From Tanypteryx hageni (taxonomy: Eukaryota; Arthropoda; Insecta; Odonata; Petaluridae), in assembly GCA_028673005.1 (NCBI GenBank), contig CM054116.1:73917315-73981314 (forward strand): a DNA stretch of 64,000 bases, written 5' to 3'. This document shows, piece by piece, positions 22,571 through 34,669 of this stretch. The position numbers and the translations under genes are program-made. Position 1 is the stretch's first letter. Every line of letters starts with the position of its first letter. The notes beneath the pieces are model-generated. The model saw only the letters and a list, made by a program, of their open reading frames with translations, ran no database searches and was not told where the DNA came from.

Positions 22571-23070
22571 TTTAAATGCATGTTAATGTATTCTCTCTCT
22601 CTCTCTCCATTTCTGTTTACCTCCTTAATCTTTGTTTCCATATCTCGTTCGTGTTTTTTCTCCATTACTGTCCTCTTTAACAATTTTTCCTCTATCTCTG
22701 CACCATTCCCTCTCCCGAATGGGTATCCTCCAGATGCGTTCTTTTGGCCAGGAAATCCATCTCTCCTTAGGCCAAGTCATGCTCCGCTATCACTCTGAGA
22801 AACTTCTTCCGTCTCCTTTTCTTCCCCCTTACTCTCGCAAAGTGCCATCTATAACGCCTTCCCTTCCAATCCATCCACGTCGCCGTTATAGGGAACATCA
22901 CGTTCTCGCCTCAAATTTTCGAAACCGCGCTCGTCACCGCGTCACCATTTTCTCTCGATTCGACGATTTGTTTTCTCCCGTTCGAAATATTCCGCCCGTT
23001 CGGTTGTTCGCCGACCTCTTTTTTTCGCTCTCATCGATTCTTCCGCTCCCCTCTTCCTCGCGATAAGCGC
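22570..23070. repeat. Pyrimidine-rich, CpG-containing segment
   Basis: Starts with (CT)n at about 22591-22607 and stays pyrimidine-rich with CpG-containing words to 23065. No protein domain was recognised in its 144-codon frame. Confidence 0.5.
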
Positions 23071-23193
23071 CGTGTTGTTTCAGCTCTGAAACGGCGTTCA
23101 TTCGCGTTGTTGCTGCGGCATTCGGCGGCCAACTCGGGGTTTCCCGTAATCTGGTTTAGGGTTGAGCGGATTACCAAAATGCTGGTCTGTACC

Positions 23194-25883
23194 CAGGGCC
23201 GCGCCTAGGGTGTCTGGTGCCCGCTCGCAAGATATTTCTGTGGCGCCCCCATGCTAGCGAATTTTGTGGTATGGACAAATACGACTTTTTTCATCGATAG
23301 AGAGTGCAGACAAGCTGATGGATTTCTGTCGAGGTATCCCAGAACGAACTGATTGAAATAATTCATTGCATAAATATAAAGATAAACATATAATATAATA
23401 TCTGCTTGAACGAAACTTATAAAACGCCGCACATTTGTTTAAAAGTCAATACTCTGTCCCCTTACCTTATTGAACAGTCAGAAATTCCAATATTTTTGGG
23501 TTATTTTGTCAATTTACAAGCCTAATTAGATGCGATATTTATTTCGACTATAAGAAAACAAAACTTCAATTATTTATGCATTTCTACGTCAAAGTCCCGA
23601 CTTCGTATTTTCATTTTACGATATTTAAAAATCCAATGAAGAAGTAGATATCAATAATTCGATTATTATTTGTAGAAATTGTTATGGAATTTTAATTCGA
23701 TACATCTACATACGATCACCGAAATACGGCATATGGCAAAATTCACGCAATATCATGTTATATTAATTTTGCATTTCGGTGTTTGACATTACTAAAACTA
23801 TAGTTTAATAATAAAATAAAATGATTACTTTAATAGGGAATAGTATAGATAAGTGTATAAATAAATTAATATACATGTAACTATAAAACAAATAATTGTA
23901 AGACTAAGATGGTTAAGAAGACAAAAAAATAAAACCAATAATTTGCATTATATCTGAAAAATTCCATTTACCAGATTTTATTGATTTTTCGATCGTATTT
24001 CAAATATACCCACTCATGGCAATTGTACTTTATTTGGTTTTTGGTCATAAAAGATCTTGATTAATTTCTAGTTATTGAATGGAACTTAAACATCCATTGC
24101 GTTTAATTTTATTTATTGAATTTTATTCAAGTATTTTTTAAAACTTTAGAACAATCCTCAAACTCGCGCTCCTACCAAAACACTTTACTCATTCCCCACC
24201 TTTTAATAATAGATACCAGAACATTTATCAAATCTTATTTAGCAATCCACCCTTCAAGACATTTTCGACCTACCTCTCGAACCTTTATAACTTTCCGAGT
24301 ATTAGCAAACCATCGCGGATCTATATGATGTACAAATAAGTGCGAAACTAAACTTAACCCAATACACACACTTATTTGGAAAGTTGTTAATAATAATAAT
24401 TTCCACTAGTAAAACTAGTCTACATTATCTTCTATAAGGATATAATTAACAAATAAAGAGTCTTGCAAATACAAAAACACTGGCGCCAGGCTTGCGACAA
24501 AATGATCCTCCTGATATTCCGCCGATCCTCTTTCTTCTAAATAATGGAATCCTTTCGAAGTCAAAAGTTATCTTGTGTATATAAATCGATAAATTTATGT
24601 GGACTCGATACGAGGACCGAATACAGGAGTACATTACTGTAAACTCACTCTTCAAAAATGAGTGAACATTCAATAGGGTTAATAGTTAAAATTGTGATGA
24701 TGTTATAATTATGACAGATTTAGCAGGCTATTCAAGCTATCTTTGATAACTACTTACCTACATTTTTATCAAAAACTAAAAACAACTGAGAACTTACGAG
24801 CGGAAAGCAATAACAGAATTTTCGAATAGTAACTGAAACACGTTATATGAAATACCTCCTCGATTAAATAAAGAAAATAAACATGCATGAACGATGATCT
24901 CCTCCGCTCCAAAAAGAATTTTCTTTCGCTATACGAAGTATAGGTACTATCTTCCTATCTTCAAGTATCACATTCTTCTGTTCGCACACCGTTGAGGAAA
25001 AGCGATCATTTTCCAACGAAAGCTCAAGAGATTTAAGAGCTTTGTACTATTTCGAAATGAATATGAACGTTAACGTAGGAGGGGGATCGTGAAAAAGTAA
25101 GAAAAGCTAGTTTTCGGAATAACTATTCCAAATATTTAAAACATTTAGGATTTTCAAGACTCGGTAAGAGGGAGAATTAAAAAAATGGTAGACATCTGGT
25201 ATTCTTCCAGTGAAAGGATTTATGGTAAAGGTCTATGGTACTCAGGGGCGGACCTAGGTATTTTGACGCCCCGGGCGAGAAAGTGCTCCAGCGCTCCCGT
25301 CCGTAAATTTTTGTATAGATATTTTTAGAAGAACTTGCTCATTTATCCATTGCTCTGTAAAATAATTGATAATGAAAGGTAATAGGAAATCCATGTAGAT
25401 TTGATGTAAATTTGTTTCCAAATTGTATTCACTTGCAAGTATATACACAGATGATTGATTTAGTGCCCACAATACATTGGCGCCCCGAGCAGCCGCCCTG
25501 CTCGCCCCTACATCGAGCCGGCCCTGATGGTACTTTGCGAAAGGATCGCCGCCTTAGCTGGAGATCCTCGCTAGGGTCGGGATAGCAATTAACAGAGTAG
25601 CGCCCCCACCTCCTGGCAACTCCTACGGTGAACCCATTTTCGATCGCCACTGATACGTATTCTAGCGTCCTTAAGTCACGCGACCGCATATCGCAAGAGA
25701 TCGGAAAACTTTGCTTAGAAAATTTCGTGTCGTTTTAGCATTTCCCACTTTCCCCTTTCACTCTGACCAAGGAGGAAACATTCCCAAACAGAATGCACAA
25801 CTCGCATTGCAACAATGTATAGATACAAATACCTTAATGGGAAGGCGCCCCGGCAATTCGGCGCCCGGGTAGGCGCGCCCCTG
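23194..25883. mobile_element. hAT-like DNA transposon, no transposase, 2.7 kb
   Basis: The left end is CAGGGCCGCGCCTA and the right end, read inward on the other strand, is CAGGGGCGCGCCTA, so the 14-bp terminal repeats differ at one base. Both ends continue into GGCGCC-rich sequence typical of hAT subterminal DNA. The 8-bp flank TCTGTACC is duplicated exactly at 23186-23193 and 25884-25891, the size expected for hAT insertion. I find no hAT transposase in the AT-rich interior, so it is non-autonomous or gutted. A second hAT-like element is nested at 25243-25526. Confidence 0.86.
25243..25526. mobile_element. hAT-like MITE nested in the larger hAT element
   Basis: 284 bp. The left end is CAGGGGCGGACCTAGG and the right end read inward is CAGGGCCGGCTCGATG. 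The terminal similarity is about 9 of the first 11 bases, and both ends carry GGGGCGAG and GGGGCGCC-like words just inside. The 8-bp flank ATGGTACT is duplicated exactly at 25235-25242 and 25527-25534. It carries no gene. Nesting shows it inserted after the 2.7-kb element. Confidence 0.9.
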
Positions 25884-25891
25884 TCTGTACC

Positions 25892-27120
25892 TCATAATGG
25901 TCGGTTCTCTCTTGCTTTACGTTCCGAGGTCGGAACCGACGTAAAAATGTTCGCCGCTGGTCTCTTTTTTCGGTTTTTCTCTATGGAGGGGAGAAGTGTA
26001 CAATTCTCTCTCTTTCTCTCTCTCTGCCCGTTTACCGAACGAGTGTGTCCGTCTGTCGGAATCGGACGATGTGGGCAATGTATCGCTCCGGCATCGAATG
26101 CAAAGAGGGGGGGGAAGTATTTATTAAGCATCGGGATCGGTTCGCATTAATGCAGTCGAGGTCGTAAGGGGAGGGAGGAGAGGGTTCGTCGCAGGCCGCA
26201 ATTGGGTCGATGCGGTAAAATGTTTGAGAGCGGTTTGCTTAGGATTTTGGGACTTTGCATCGCGAGCGCTACGGGTTGGTTTGCGGGAAAGGGTTTTCCG
26301 GGTGGTGGTGGGGTGCGGAGGATGTTTTACTGCGGAGTGCATGGCGCTCGCTCGTCGTTTTTCAGGACTTAAAACCGTCGTTAGATGTGCTTCGGTTCGC
26401 CCGTGAGGTGAAATTTGACGGTTATTTATCGGAAGTTATAAAAAAATACGCGCGAGGTGTTTGTAATGTTTCGAACGGGTCACGGGTCAGAATATGCACG
26501 TGTTTCGGCCATGTCGTGTGAAAACCTGGGTCTATTTTTTTATAAATCGTAATCGTTGTAGCTGGAAGTCCTTGCACGATTGTTATTCTCTCTTTTTTGT
26601 TGCCCGAGGGAAATTATTACTTCTTTCTATTGGAAACATTTGCTTTATTATGGATCCTTTTGTATTTTACGTAAATATTTGATTTCGAAAGCGACTGACT
26701 AGAATTTTTGCGTGCTGTGTATTTTGAATTTTTATGTTTTTCTTCCTGTACACTTTTAAATTTTGCTTTTCGCGTTGAATTTCTGACCAGTCGGTGGAGA
26801 CTTTTGACACTCATCTCCAAAAAGCCTGGGATGTATTGCTCCATTCTATAAAGTGCCGCATGAACTCCATCAAATTCTTTTGTCTTTTTCCAACAAAATT
26901 TAACATCATCTGAATGCGAGGACTAATCCGGGAAGAGATCCTTTGACTACCACGACGAAACGTCATTGAATAATTTGTCAACTGGGAAAAAATAACTTCT
27001 TTCATTACATAGGCAGTATTCGAACCGGTAACCCCGTATAGTCCATGAATTATGGAATCTTCCATTCGGTTGCGGAGCTCTTCCTTCATCTTTTAACCCG
27101 GCGACGTTAATACGCTACGT
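25892..27120. other. Unique DNA, no gene recognised
   Basis: CpG-containing to about 26500 with a short CT run near 26006-26026, then AT-rich. A 92-codon minus-strand frame at 26811-27089 has mixed composition, but no family match is known to me. Confidence 0.4.
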
Positions 27121-27960
27121 CCCACTCTTACATTTTTTCTCCTTTTCTCCTCGTAAGTTTCGCCGCACCGGAGTTAATTTTTTAGAATTTTTTCCGTCCT
27201 CTTTGTTCCCCCCTGCCCCTCCCCATCCATTCCTCTTTTCTTTTTATTGTCCTTCTTTTTTTCTCTCCTTGGCTACATTGCTTCCCCTTTGCTCCCCAAA
27301 GTTCCTCTCTCCCCCACACCCTGCCCGTTACCACATCCCTTTTTCTCCTTCCCTTCTCCACCTCATTTACTCTGGTTAATATCTCCTTGGCTCTTTCTCT
27401 CCCACCTACTCACTTTTTTAAAGAGTTCTCTCCTTCCTTTTTTATAAAAAAACGACTTTCATGCTGAATCCACCTCTCCACCTCCTCTGCCTCCTTTGAG
27501 CACTTGAGTTCCCTCTTCCCCCTCTCTCTCCCACCTCTCTCTCCCACACGCCCATTTACAATTCCTTTCCCCTTTCCTGTCAGCCCCACTTCGCTACGCT
27601 AACAAACCCGGGATCTCCCCTTACCGCGCTCCTTACTTAGCCTCCCCCCGTGGCAGCCGGCCTCATCTCCCTTCTGCAGATGCTTCTCCTTTTCCCCGCC
27701 ACCCCTCTTACATTGCCCACCATCTCTCTCTCTTTCCACCCCCTTTTTCCTAACCTCTCCTTAATCGAGTACTTTCTACGGCGTTCCTTATTCCCCGGTC
27801 GCAGCTCCATTAGCGAGTGCAATGCCCGGAGTTTCTTTTCAGTGTCAACCCTCTTCTCCTTTTCCTCTCCCTCCCATTCCTTCCATCACTCCAACCCTTC
27901 CGTTTTCTCCCCCACTCCTTCCCTCCTTTCCATTTTTGACTCCTTTTAATTGTGCCATAA
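27120..27960. repeat. Polypyrimidine tract
   Basis: About 0.8 kb of C/T-rich + strand. Frames on both strands are composition artefacts. Confidence 0.7.
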
Positions 27961-29690
27961 TTCCTGCGGATGATTTTCGTAACGTTTTGGGTGTTCTGAC
28001 TCCTCATTTTTTCCGTTTGTCTTCGCTTATTTTTTTTGTTCTTTCGTGAAGGGGCTCGGTGTTCTCAAGGGTTTGGGGAAGAGGGAGTTATAAGAGGGTT
28101 GGTGGGTGTAATTTCTGGGATTTCGTATGATCGATGCCCGACTAAGGGTCGGCCGGCGAGATTTTTTTTCGTCTCCCGTTTTATTCTTGATTTTTTCCAT
28201 CTCCTGCGTTTTGTCGCTCTTCGAGATGGACTTATTTTCGGTGGCGGTGCCATTTTTGTCTTTTTTGTGGATGCGGATACGCTCGATAATGAAGCAGATT
28301 TTTCGTTTGATGAAAGAGATCTGATTTAATAAGTAGGTGCAGCAATCATTTCGTTGGCATAAAATCTGTGCACGGTGCCGGTTAATACGAAGAATTCTTT
28401 TGACTCCAAGGGGCGCACGTATTTATTGGTCGTTATAATCGCATCGTTGTTATTAGTTATTACAAAAGGTCAAAATGTTGGCCTCTAGAAGTTTTTATCA
28501 ACGAGTTTGTGCTGTAATTGTGATTTATTCCGGAGGATGATATTTTAAGAATATCTAATGTGATTTTGTCCAGTTTGTTTATTATTATAATATAACGCGC
28601 CGTTAATTCCACCGTTAATTATCTCGAGAGAGCAAATTTATTTTCGTCGGATACAAATGGTTAATTTTACCGAGGTTCGGAATTTATCACCTCATTTTTT
28701 TGCCGTTGAATAAATAATTTGTCGGTTATGAAGTTAATGATCCATGTATCAGTTTTTAGGTCGATTTTTTTGCGTATTTTGGTTGTCACAGCGAAAGTTT
28801 GTATATGGCTGAATTTGCATGGTTTTTCTTTAATTTTCATTGTTTCTATGCTTCAGTTTGCTCTTTGATATGGTTGATAGGAAAGTAGTGTTTGCGTCGA
28901 GAATCGTTTTAATAACATAAATATTTATCTATGTTGGAGTATTTTAAAATTTCAATCCGAGCCATTTTTCCTTAATTGTTTTAATGAAGAAAGGCATTTC
29001 GGTGGAGGGGAGGGGCTATAATCGATCCATTTTAATTGATTAATATGCATTTAATTATTTTAGTTTTTTAGCACTAATATAATTTCCAATTGTTGATGCA
29101 TTTTGTCTTAAAATAAGTACGACGTTACCTTTCGAACAAATTTAATTAACATAGTTCCACCGACCCTATTTACTATGTAAGGAAATTAAAAATGAAGTTA
29201 TTAGTAGAATTAGCCTTGTGAAATCCCCAGATTTGTTTTACCGTTTGATGGTTGATAAACCGTGATATTTCCATTGCGATTAATTACGCGTTCTTTATTA
29301 ATTCATTTTTCATGGATTAGGCTGGAGAATTTCAGGAATTAATAATATTCGCTTCTATATCTCCAGTTTGTTTTCGTACGCTGTCATTCATTACCTTCGT
29401 CTTAGAAAAATTGCTTACTCCATTCGATTATTCACCATCTGCCTTGCGCACACTTGGAAACCCTTTCGAAACGGGGGTAAACTCATCCGCCGAAGAGCAG
29501 ACCACACTTAACCGCTTTACTGCCATTTTCAACACGTCTATGAATGTCCGGATGAAAATGTTTCAACGGCATCTCCGATAACAGATGTACTCTTCGCCTG
29601 TATTCTCCTAATTCACTGTCGACCTTCTTCCCGAAGAGAAGTTGATCACTCCATTTTTATCTTTTTTTTCTTTATTTCTCGTCAGTCTTG
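27961..29690. other. Mostly AT-rich unique DNA, no gene seen
   Basis: No RNA gene, protein domain or repeat boundary was recognised over 1.7 kb. Confidence 0.5.
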
Positions 29691-29920
29691 GGCGGCTTGA
29701 GGACGGAGATTAAAAGAGACGAGGGATGGGGTAGGATGAAGGGGAATGGCGTAGAGAGAGAAAGAGAGGAAGGAAATTCACTCCGTTATCTCCGAATGTC
29801 GCGATGCACTTAAGAAAGGAGGGAGCGAAATGATTAATTCGAGAAAGAGGACGTGGAGTAGCGGTGCGTCCTTCTTTAGAAGGATGAGAGAGAGAGAGAT
29901 AGAAAAAACACGCAGATAAG
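29690..29920. repeat. Polypurine segment
   Basis: G/A-rich + strand with (GA)n-like runs near 29754-29770 and 29885-29902. No gene. Confidence 0.6.
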
Positions 29921-30128
29921 ATCTATGGGAGCATGCTGACGGATGTTTGTGTATCTAGCCCGCAGAGGCATTTTTGGAGAAATCGGGTTTAAGGGCACGT
30001 GCGGTGTTAAGAGTGTCAGTGTCAGACTTAGTGTGCTTTTAAGTTTTCAAAATGTTATTTCTACTTCCCACTAGTGCTTTGTCCGCCAGAAAAACGTTCA
30101 CCTCTCGCGGCATTGTTTAAAGATGGGC

Positions 30129-30457
30129 GGGGGTGCCGGTGGTGTAGTGGTTAGGACGCTGGCTGCTACTCGCCTGATGCTTGAAAAAGTCATCGGGTAC
30201 GAATCCTGCGCAAGTAGGATTTTTCCAAGGTCGCCCGGCCCCCTGTTTGTGTGGTTTGAGGAGACCGCGCAAATTCAGCTGTTCCGTCCTTCGGAAGGGA
30301 CGTTAAGCCGTTGGCCCCCCTGGTGTTCTTCGTAAGAGCAGGCAAATGCCGGCACCGGGTTTCCCTCCTCTCTCTCCGGTTATTCATTGCACTACCTCTG
30401 AGATACCCATTTGTGCTGTAAGAGAGGCGAATTGACTGGGCACTCAAACAAACAAAC
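30129..30457 (+). mobile_element. tRNA-derived SINE, complete, with target duplication
   Basis: The head is tRNA-like: an A box around GGTGTAGTGGTTAGG at 30141-30155 and a B box GGGTACGAATCC at 30195-30206. The body from about 30229 (GTCGCCCGGCCCCCTG) continues to a tail of CAAACAAACAAA. The 10-bp flank AAAGATGGGC is duplicated exactly at 30119-30128 and 30458-30467. Length is 329 bp. RNA polymerase III would transcribe it from the internal boxes, and a LINE would supply reverse transcription. Its body recurs on the minus strand at 55620-55723, next to an RTE-like LINE. Confidence 0.88.
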
Positions 30458-30530
30458 AAAGATGGGCTATATAAAATAAAAAATAATGAAGAGGAAGTCA
30501 CCTTCCTTCCTAAAATTTTGAAACTGACCA

Positions 30531-30573
30531 GCTATTTATTCATTGCACTACCTCTTTAGATACCCATTGCGCG
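30531..30573 (+). repeat. Second copy of a SINE tail segment
   Basis: TTATTCATTGCACTACCTCT and the following GATACCCAT match the SINE tail at 30379-30412 with a few changes. It lies 60 bp beyond the SINE target duplication, so it is a separate older tail fragment. Confidence 0.7.
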
Positions 30574-30577
30574 TGCA

Positions 30578-30580
<3 letters not shown>

Positions 30581-30630
<50 letters not shown>
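30581..30630. repeat. (TA)n microsatellite
   Basis: About 48 bp of alternating A and T. The Tigger element begins at its downstream edge, and its TA target is part of ATACATA. Confidence 0.95.
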
Positions 30631-30633
<3 letters not shown>

Positions 30634-33029
30634 CAGTCAAACTCGGATATAACGAGCGCCACGGGACCGTCTAGTTTTGCTCGTTATAGCCGTTAAACTT
30701 AATATCCGTGAAGGCAAAAGCATGCATGCGTATGGTGAAATAAGACATAAGAAGTAAAAGTGAATATATATACAGAAAGTTTATTTAGTAAATTTATGGA
30801 AAAACATAAAAATGAGAATAAACTAGAAAATTTAAAATAAACATTTGTACATATAAAATTTATTCACAGCTGCATCCTTAATCACTCCCCTTTTTAGAAA
30901 AATAACTTTGAATGGTAGCCTGTTTCATAGATTTCCCTTTGAAGTCTCTTAAGTTTCCTCTTATTACACTTATTGCACTAAAAACACCATCGGAAATGTC
31001 AATGTTTTAAAAAATATCATTTAATGTTTCCACAGCATCCTGAGCTTGAGAGTAAGTTGGCACGGCTTTCGTCGGGATTGTGTCTTCGACACATTCAACA
31101 ATGTCTTCATCACTGTCTGCTGTGTTTTGTACTGTCTCTATTATTTCACTCTCCGTAGGAATTCCACTGGTAATCAAATCATCATCAACATGAACAAAAT
31201 TGTCAATGTCATTTACATGGTCATAATTCGCAATTCCATTTTCTTTAAGCCATTCTGACAGAGGTAGATCATCTTCATCAACGTTATGGTTATCAATTGA
31301 AAATTCTCCCGATATTAAACCAGACTTCCGAAAACAGTTTATGATCGTTGTAGGTGAAACATTGTCCCATGCATCTGTCATCAAATGAATTGCATCCAAT
31401 ACAGAGACGTTGCCATCTAAACCTCTTTCCCTCCTTTCAATCAACTGTAGAACAAAAAATCGCTTGAAATGGCCTTTAAAACTTTTAATTATCCCCATGT
31501 CCATTGGCTGCAAAATAGAAGTCGCATTTGGAGGCAAAAACACCAGTTTTACATTGGATAACTCCTGCATATGTGGGTGCGCAGGACAGTTATCGACAAG
31601 GAGTAGAATGTTTCTATTTTTCCTCCGTAACTCGTTGTTCCACTGACTTACATATTGCTGAAAAATATTGGAAGTCATCCATGCCTTTTTATTAGCTGCA
31701 TATTCAACGGGAAGCTTCTTTACATTATTGAAACAACGCGGCTTTTGTGACTTACCAATAAGAAAAAGTTTTTTTTGTCACTCCCATTCACGTTTGCGCA
31801 CATTAAAACTGTTAAACGATTCTTAGGTCTTTTGCCACCAACACATTTGTCACCTTTGAATTTAAACGTTGCATCAGGCATCATGTTGTAAAACAGTCCA
31901 GTTTCGTCGGCATTGTAGATGTCTTCTTCTCTGTAACCTTTTCGACACTCCTCCCAAACACTTTTCACCCATTCACTTGCCGTTTTTGAATCTGCTGACA
32001 GGGCCTTTCGCATAAACAATGTTATGCCGATTTTTAAAACGATCGAGCCACCCATTATTGCATGTGAAGTTTTCATGTCCTAACTGTTTTGCAAATTTAT
32101 CTGCCTGTACCTTTAAAATGGGGCCGTTGATGGGGAAACCAGCATTTCTCTGCGTCTTAAACCACTCCAGCAGTGCTTGATCAACAGTACCCAAGTCACA
32201 CTTCCTCATTTTCTTGTTCGTTGTTAGGTTGTTCTCTAGTGCAGATAAAATCGCTTCTTTGTTTTTCCATAAGGTTGAAACCGTAAACGACGATAAATTA
32301 AATTTTTTTGCACACTTCAACATTTTTTTCACCACGTTCTAACTCTCGAATAATATCAACCTTTTCGCGAATAGACAGACACTTCCTTTTATGTACGGAC
32401 ATGTTACTCGTTCAAGGGCAAAATCTCAACTGATTTTTGTGATCAACGCTACGAACTTTCTTTGCAAACTGCGAGCATACCAATTCCAGGAAGAGTTAAT
32501 GAGGAGACGGATTAAATCTGGGATTTCCCATCTTTACGTGGGAAAGGGTGTTGGGTGCATTCGGCTGAGCGACGGGGGCGGGCGCCATTGTACAAGCCCT
32601 TAGCCCCTTACCCCCCTTCCAAACACAACCTCCTGGCTGTAAAAGAGCTGGGGGTTGGGAGGAGAGGACAAAGGACCTCCGCGGGTGCCACTGTACCTGC
32701 AAGTTGGGAATTCTTGGTTTGGACGAAGGGATTATTTTTTAACAACAACGCCGCGGTCTTTAACCTCCCCGAGGGATAGGGTGTAGAGGCTGGACTCGAG
32801 AACACAAGGTTACATATCTTGGGTCACTATGAGGATTGAAGGGGCTGACCGCCACCGCGTTTTGACAGTGAGAAGTGGTCGAAGTTTGCTCGATATATCC
32901 GTGAAGCGTGCTCGTTATATACGTGAAATATTTGTATGTAAATACTCGTAAACTTATCTTGGAGGTAGCATTTGCTCACTATAGCCGTGACCTCGTTTCA
33001 ACCGTGCTCGTTATAAACGAGTTTGACTG
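30634..33029 (-). mobile_element. Tigger/pogo-type DNA transposon, 2396 bp
   Basis: The terminal inverted repeats start CAGTCAAACTCG on both sides and extend about 24 bp (next bases GATATAACGAGC versus TTTATAACGAGC). The TA dinucleotide flanks both ends (30632-30633 and 33030-33031), the target used by Tc1/mariner-pogo elements. More CTCGTTATA and CTCACTATAGCCGTGA words occur inside both ends as subterminal repeats. The transposase gene is on the minus strand at 31007-32402 and is broken. The 5' side of the gene (32403-33029) includes a GC-rich stretch at about 32520-32800 that may be the element's own promoter or untranslated leader. Confidence 0.93.
31007..32402 (-). pseudogene. Tigger/pogo transposase with three frameshifts
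   Basis: The start codon (32400-32402) opens MSVHKRKCLSIREKV, an N-terminal helix-turn-helix like those of pogo/CENP-B. A CENP-B-type second DNA-binding domain follows (GWLDRFKNRHN near 32040), then the DDE domain. Catalytic aspartates are visible: D in NADETG, D in LLVDNCPAHP, and D in LQPMDMGII, the last two separated by 30 residues. Breaks: a run of seven T at 32303-32309 that needs six, a frame change near 31995-32030, and a run of eight T at 31769-31776 that needs nine. Total length is about 464 codons. All catalytic residues remain but no full protein can be made. Such enzymes cut and paste DNA at TA sites. Confidence 0.92.
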
Positions 33030-33049
33030 TATATATATATATATATATA

Positions 33050-33232
33050 TACTTTACGTTACTCTTTCGCTGAAGAAGGGCATAAGCCCGATTAACTTGC
33101 GTGTTTATTTGCGTGTTCGTGTGTTTTACGTGTCTCTTCGACGCCCCCAGCAGCCTGCCAACTTGGTAAGTGTCCGCTGGGCTTCCCTCAACACCTTGTT
33201 GCCACCCTCATCACTACCTTTTCTTTTCCTTA

Positions 33233-33301
<69 letters not shown>

Positions 33302-33860
33302 ATAGGCTTTGCGTTTTCGCTTCGCCATGGGTATTGTTCGTCTAGGAGATATATTTTTGTGATTTACTTCAATTTTTACTGTCATTGGATTAAGGCAAAT
33401 AAAATCTTGGTTAATTGCTCGTGTTTCATTACATCGAGAGTTATTATTGATGCGGTAATTGGCAAAGACTTATTTAAAAATGGTGCGTCAGTTTAGCGCA
33501 GCTGGAGATGTTCCCATTTTTTTTCGGTGCACTATGGGCAAGAAATTTGAAGTTTTTGTGTATTTTTTAAATATCGTTTTAGAAGTGCGAAGCCTAGCTC
33601 TTGATAAGTTGAACATCTATTTTTTCATCTACCGTTCTTTATTGGATAATGTATATGATGAAATAACCTTAGATTGTTTTTTCGGATTGCATTCTTCGTA
33701 GGATAAAAGATATAATGATAAAGGTTGAATATTTTCATCAAAATTCGATTTTTTATCAGAACGTCAATACATTGCTTTTGCTGAAAGATTTAGTGTAAAA
33801 TAACCGTCTGAGTACAAGCACATAAAGCTATGATATTATAAATTTCTCTTAAAGTTTACG
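33050..33860. other. Spacer with (TA)n at 33237-33298
   Basis: A short (TA)n also lies at 33030-33050, next to the Tigger right end. The 62-bp (TA)n at 33237-33298 sits in otherwise unique DNA. No gene was seen. Confidence 0.6.
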
Positions 33861-34460
33861 ATGTTATTACTTTCTCCGTATACAAAGTATAGAGAAAGTA
33901 TTGTTTTCATGAAAAAAATCGAATTCGAGATTTCAACGGAAATACATTTTTTAAGGTCCCCTGAACACGTTTTGACTATTTTGTCGATGATGTCTGTGCG
34001 TCTGTCTGTCAGTCTGTCTGTCTGTATGTGATAGATTTTTGTGGGCGCTCTAACTCAAAAACTATTAATCAGGTCAACGCAAAATTTTATATTTAACATT
34101 TTTTTTAAAGTTAGAAGATCCGATTAGTTTTTGGTAAAAATCGGTCGACCGGAAGTCGGTGTTTACTCCTGTCACATCCGTTATTTTGAAATATTTGCTT
34201 TAATATTTGATAAATGTAAAAATGCATTGGAACAAATGTAGGAATTTTTTTCTACAACCTTTGTTTGAAACATTATTCCATATAATGCATTGTTTAAGAG
34301 ATATCTTATATTTTTAGCTGCCACCACCACGCCAGCTACCGAAGACTATTGTTAACAATTGACGCTTAGTTACGTCTTAGTAAGGCTCCTTTTTCTTTTC
34401 TTAATTGTCAACCGAAAGTAAATATTAACAACGATATGGAGAAAGTCATGTGTTGCCCAT
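33860..34460 (+). repeat. Family R, copy C
   Basis: It starts at ACTTTCTCCGTATACAAAG and follows the same order as copy B: GATTTCAACGGAAATACA, AAGGTCCCCTGAACACG, a TCTGTCTG microsatellite, TTTTTGGTAAAAATCGG, CTACAACCTTTGTTTGAAA, TTTTTAGCTGCCACCAC, and GATATGGAGAAAGTCATGTG. It ends shortly after, so it is shorter than copies B and D. Confidence 0.82.
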
Positions 34461-34669
34461 ATAAGTTTATTTTCATTAGAGATGCTTTGCAGCCGAATAA
34501 CGTTCTTTGTTTTAGTGACGCTTCTTCATAGAGATTTTTAATATCTATGTAATGGCTGAAGTAATTCTTTGAAGATTTTATCTTCCCTAAGCTCTTGAGA
34601 ATATTTGGACGATCCATCTTCATCCAGTTTCTTTAAGAGCACGTGGTCTCGGCTACTGGTTGGAGATAA

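Noticed and set aside
26811..27089. 92-codon minus-strand frame, with a second frame at 26617-26844 that could continue it after a frameshift
   Set aside because: Mixed composition is suggestive of old coding DNA, but I recognise no domain. A protein search would decide.
32908..33345. 145-codon frame across the right end of Tigger and (TA)n
   Set aside because: It translates microsatellite DNA (Ile/Tyr repeats) and crosses a transposon boundary.
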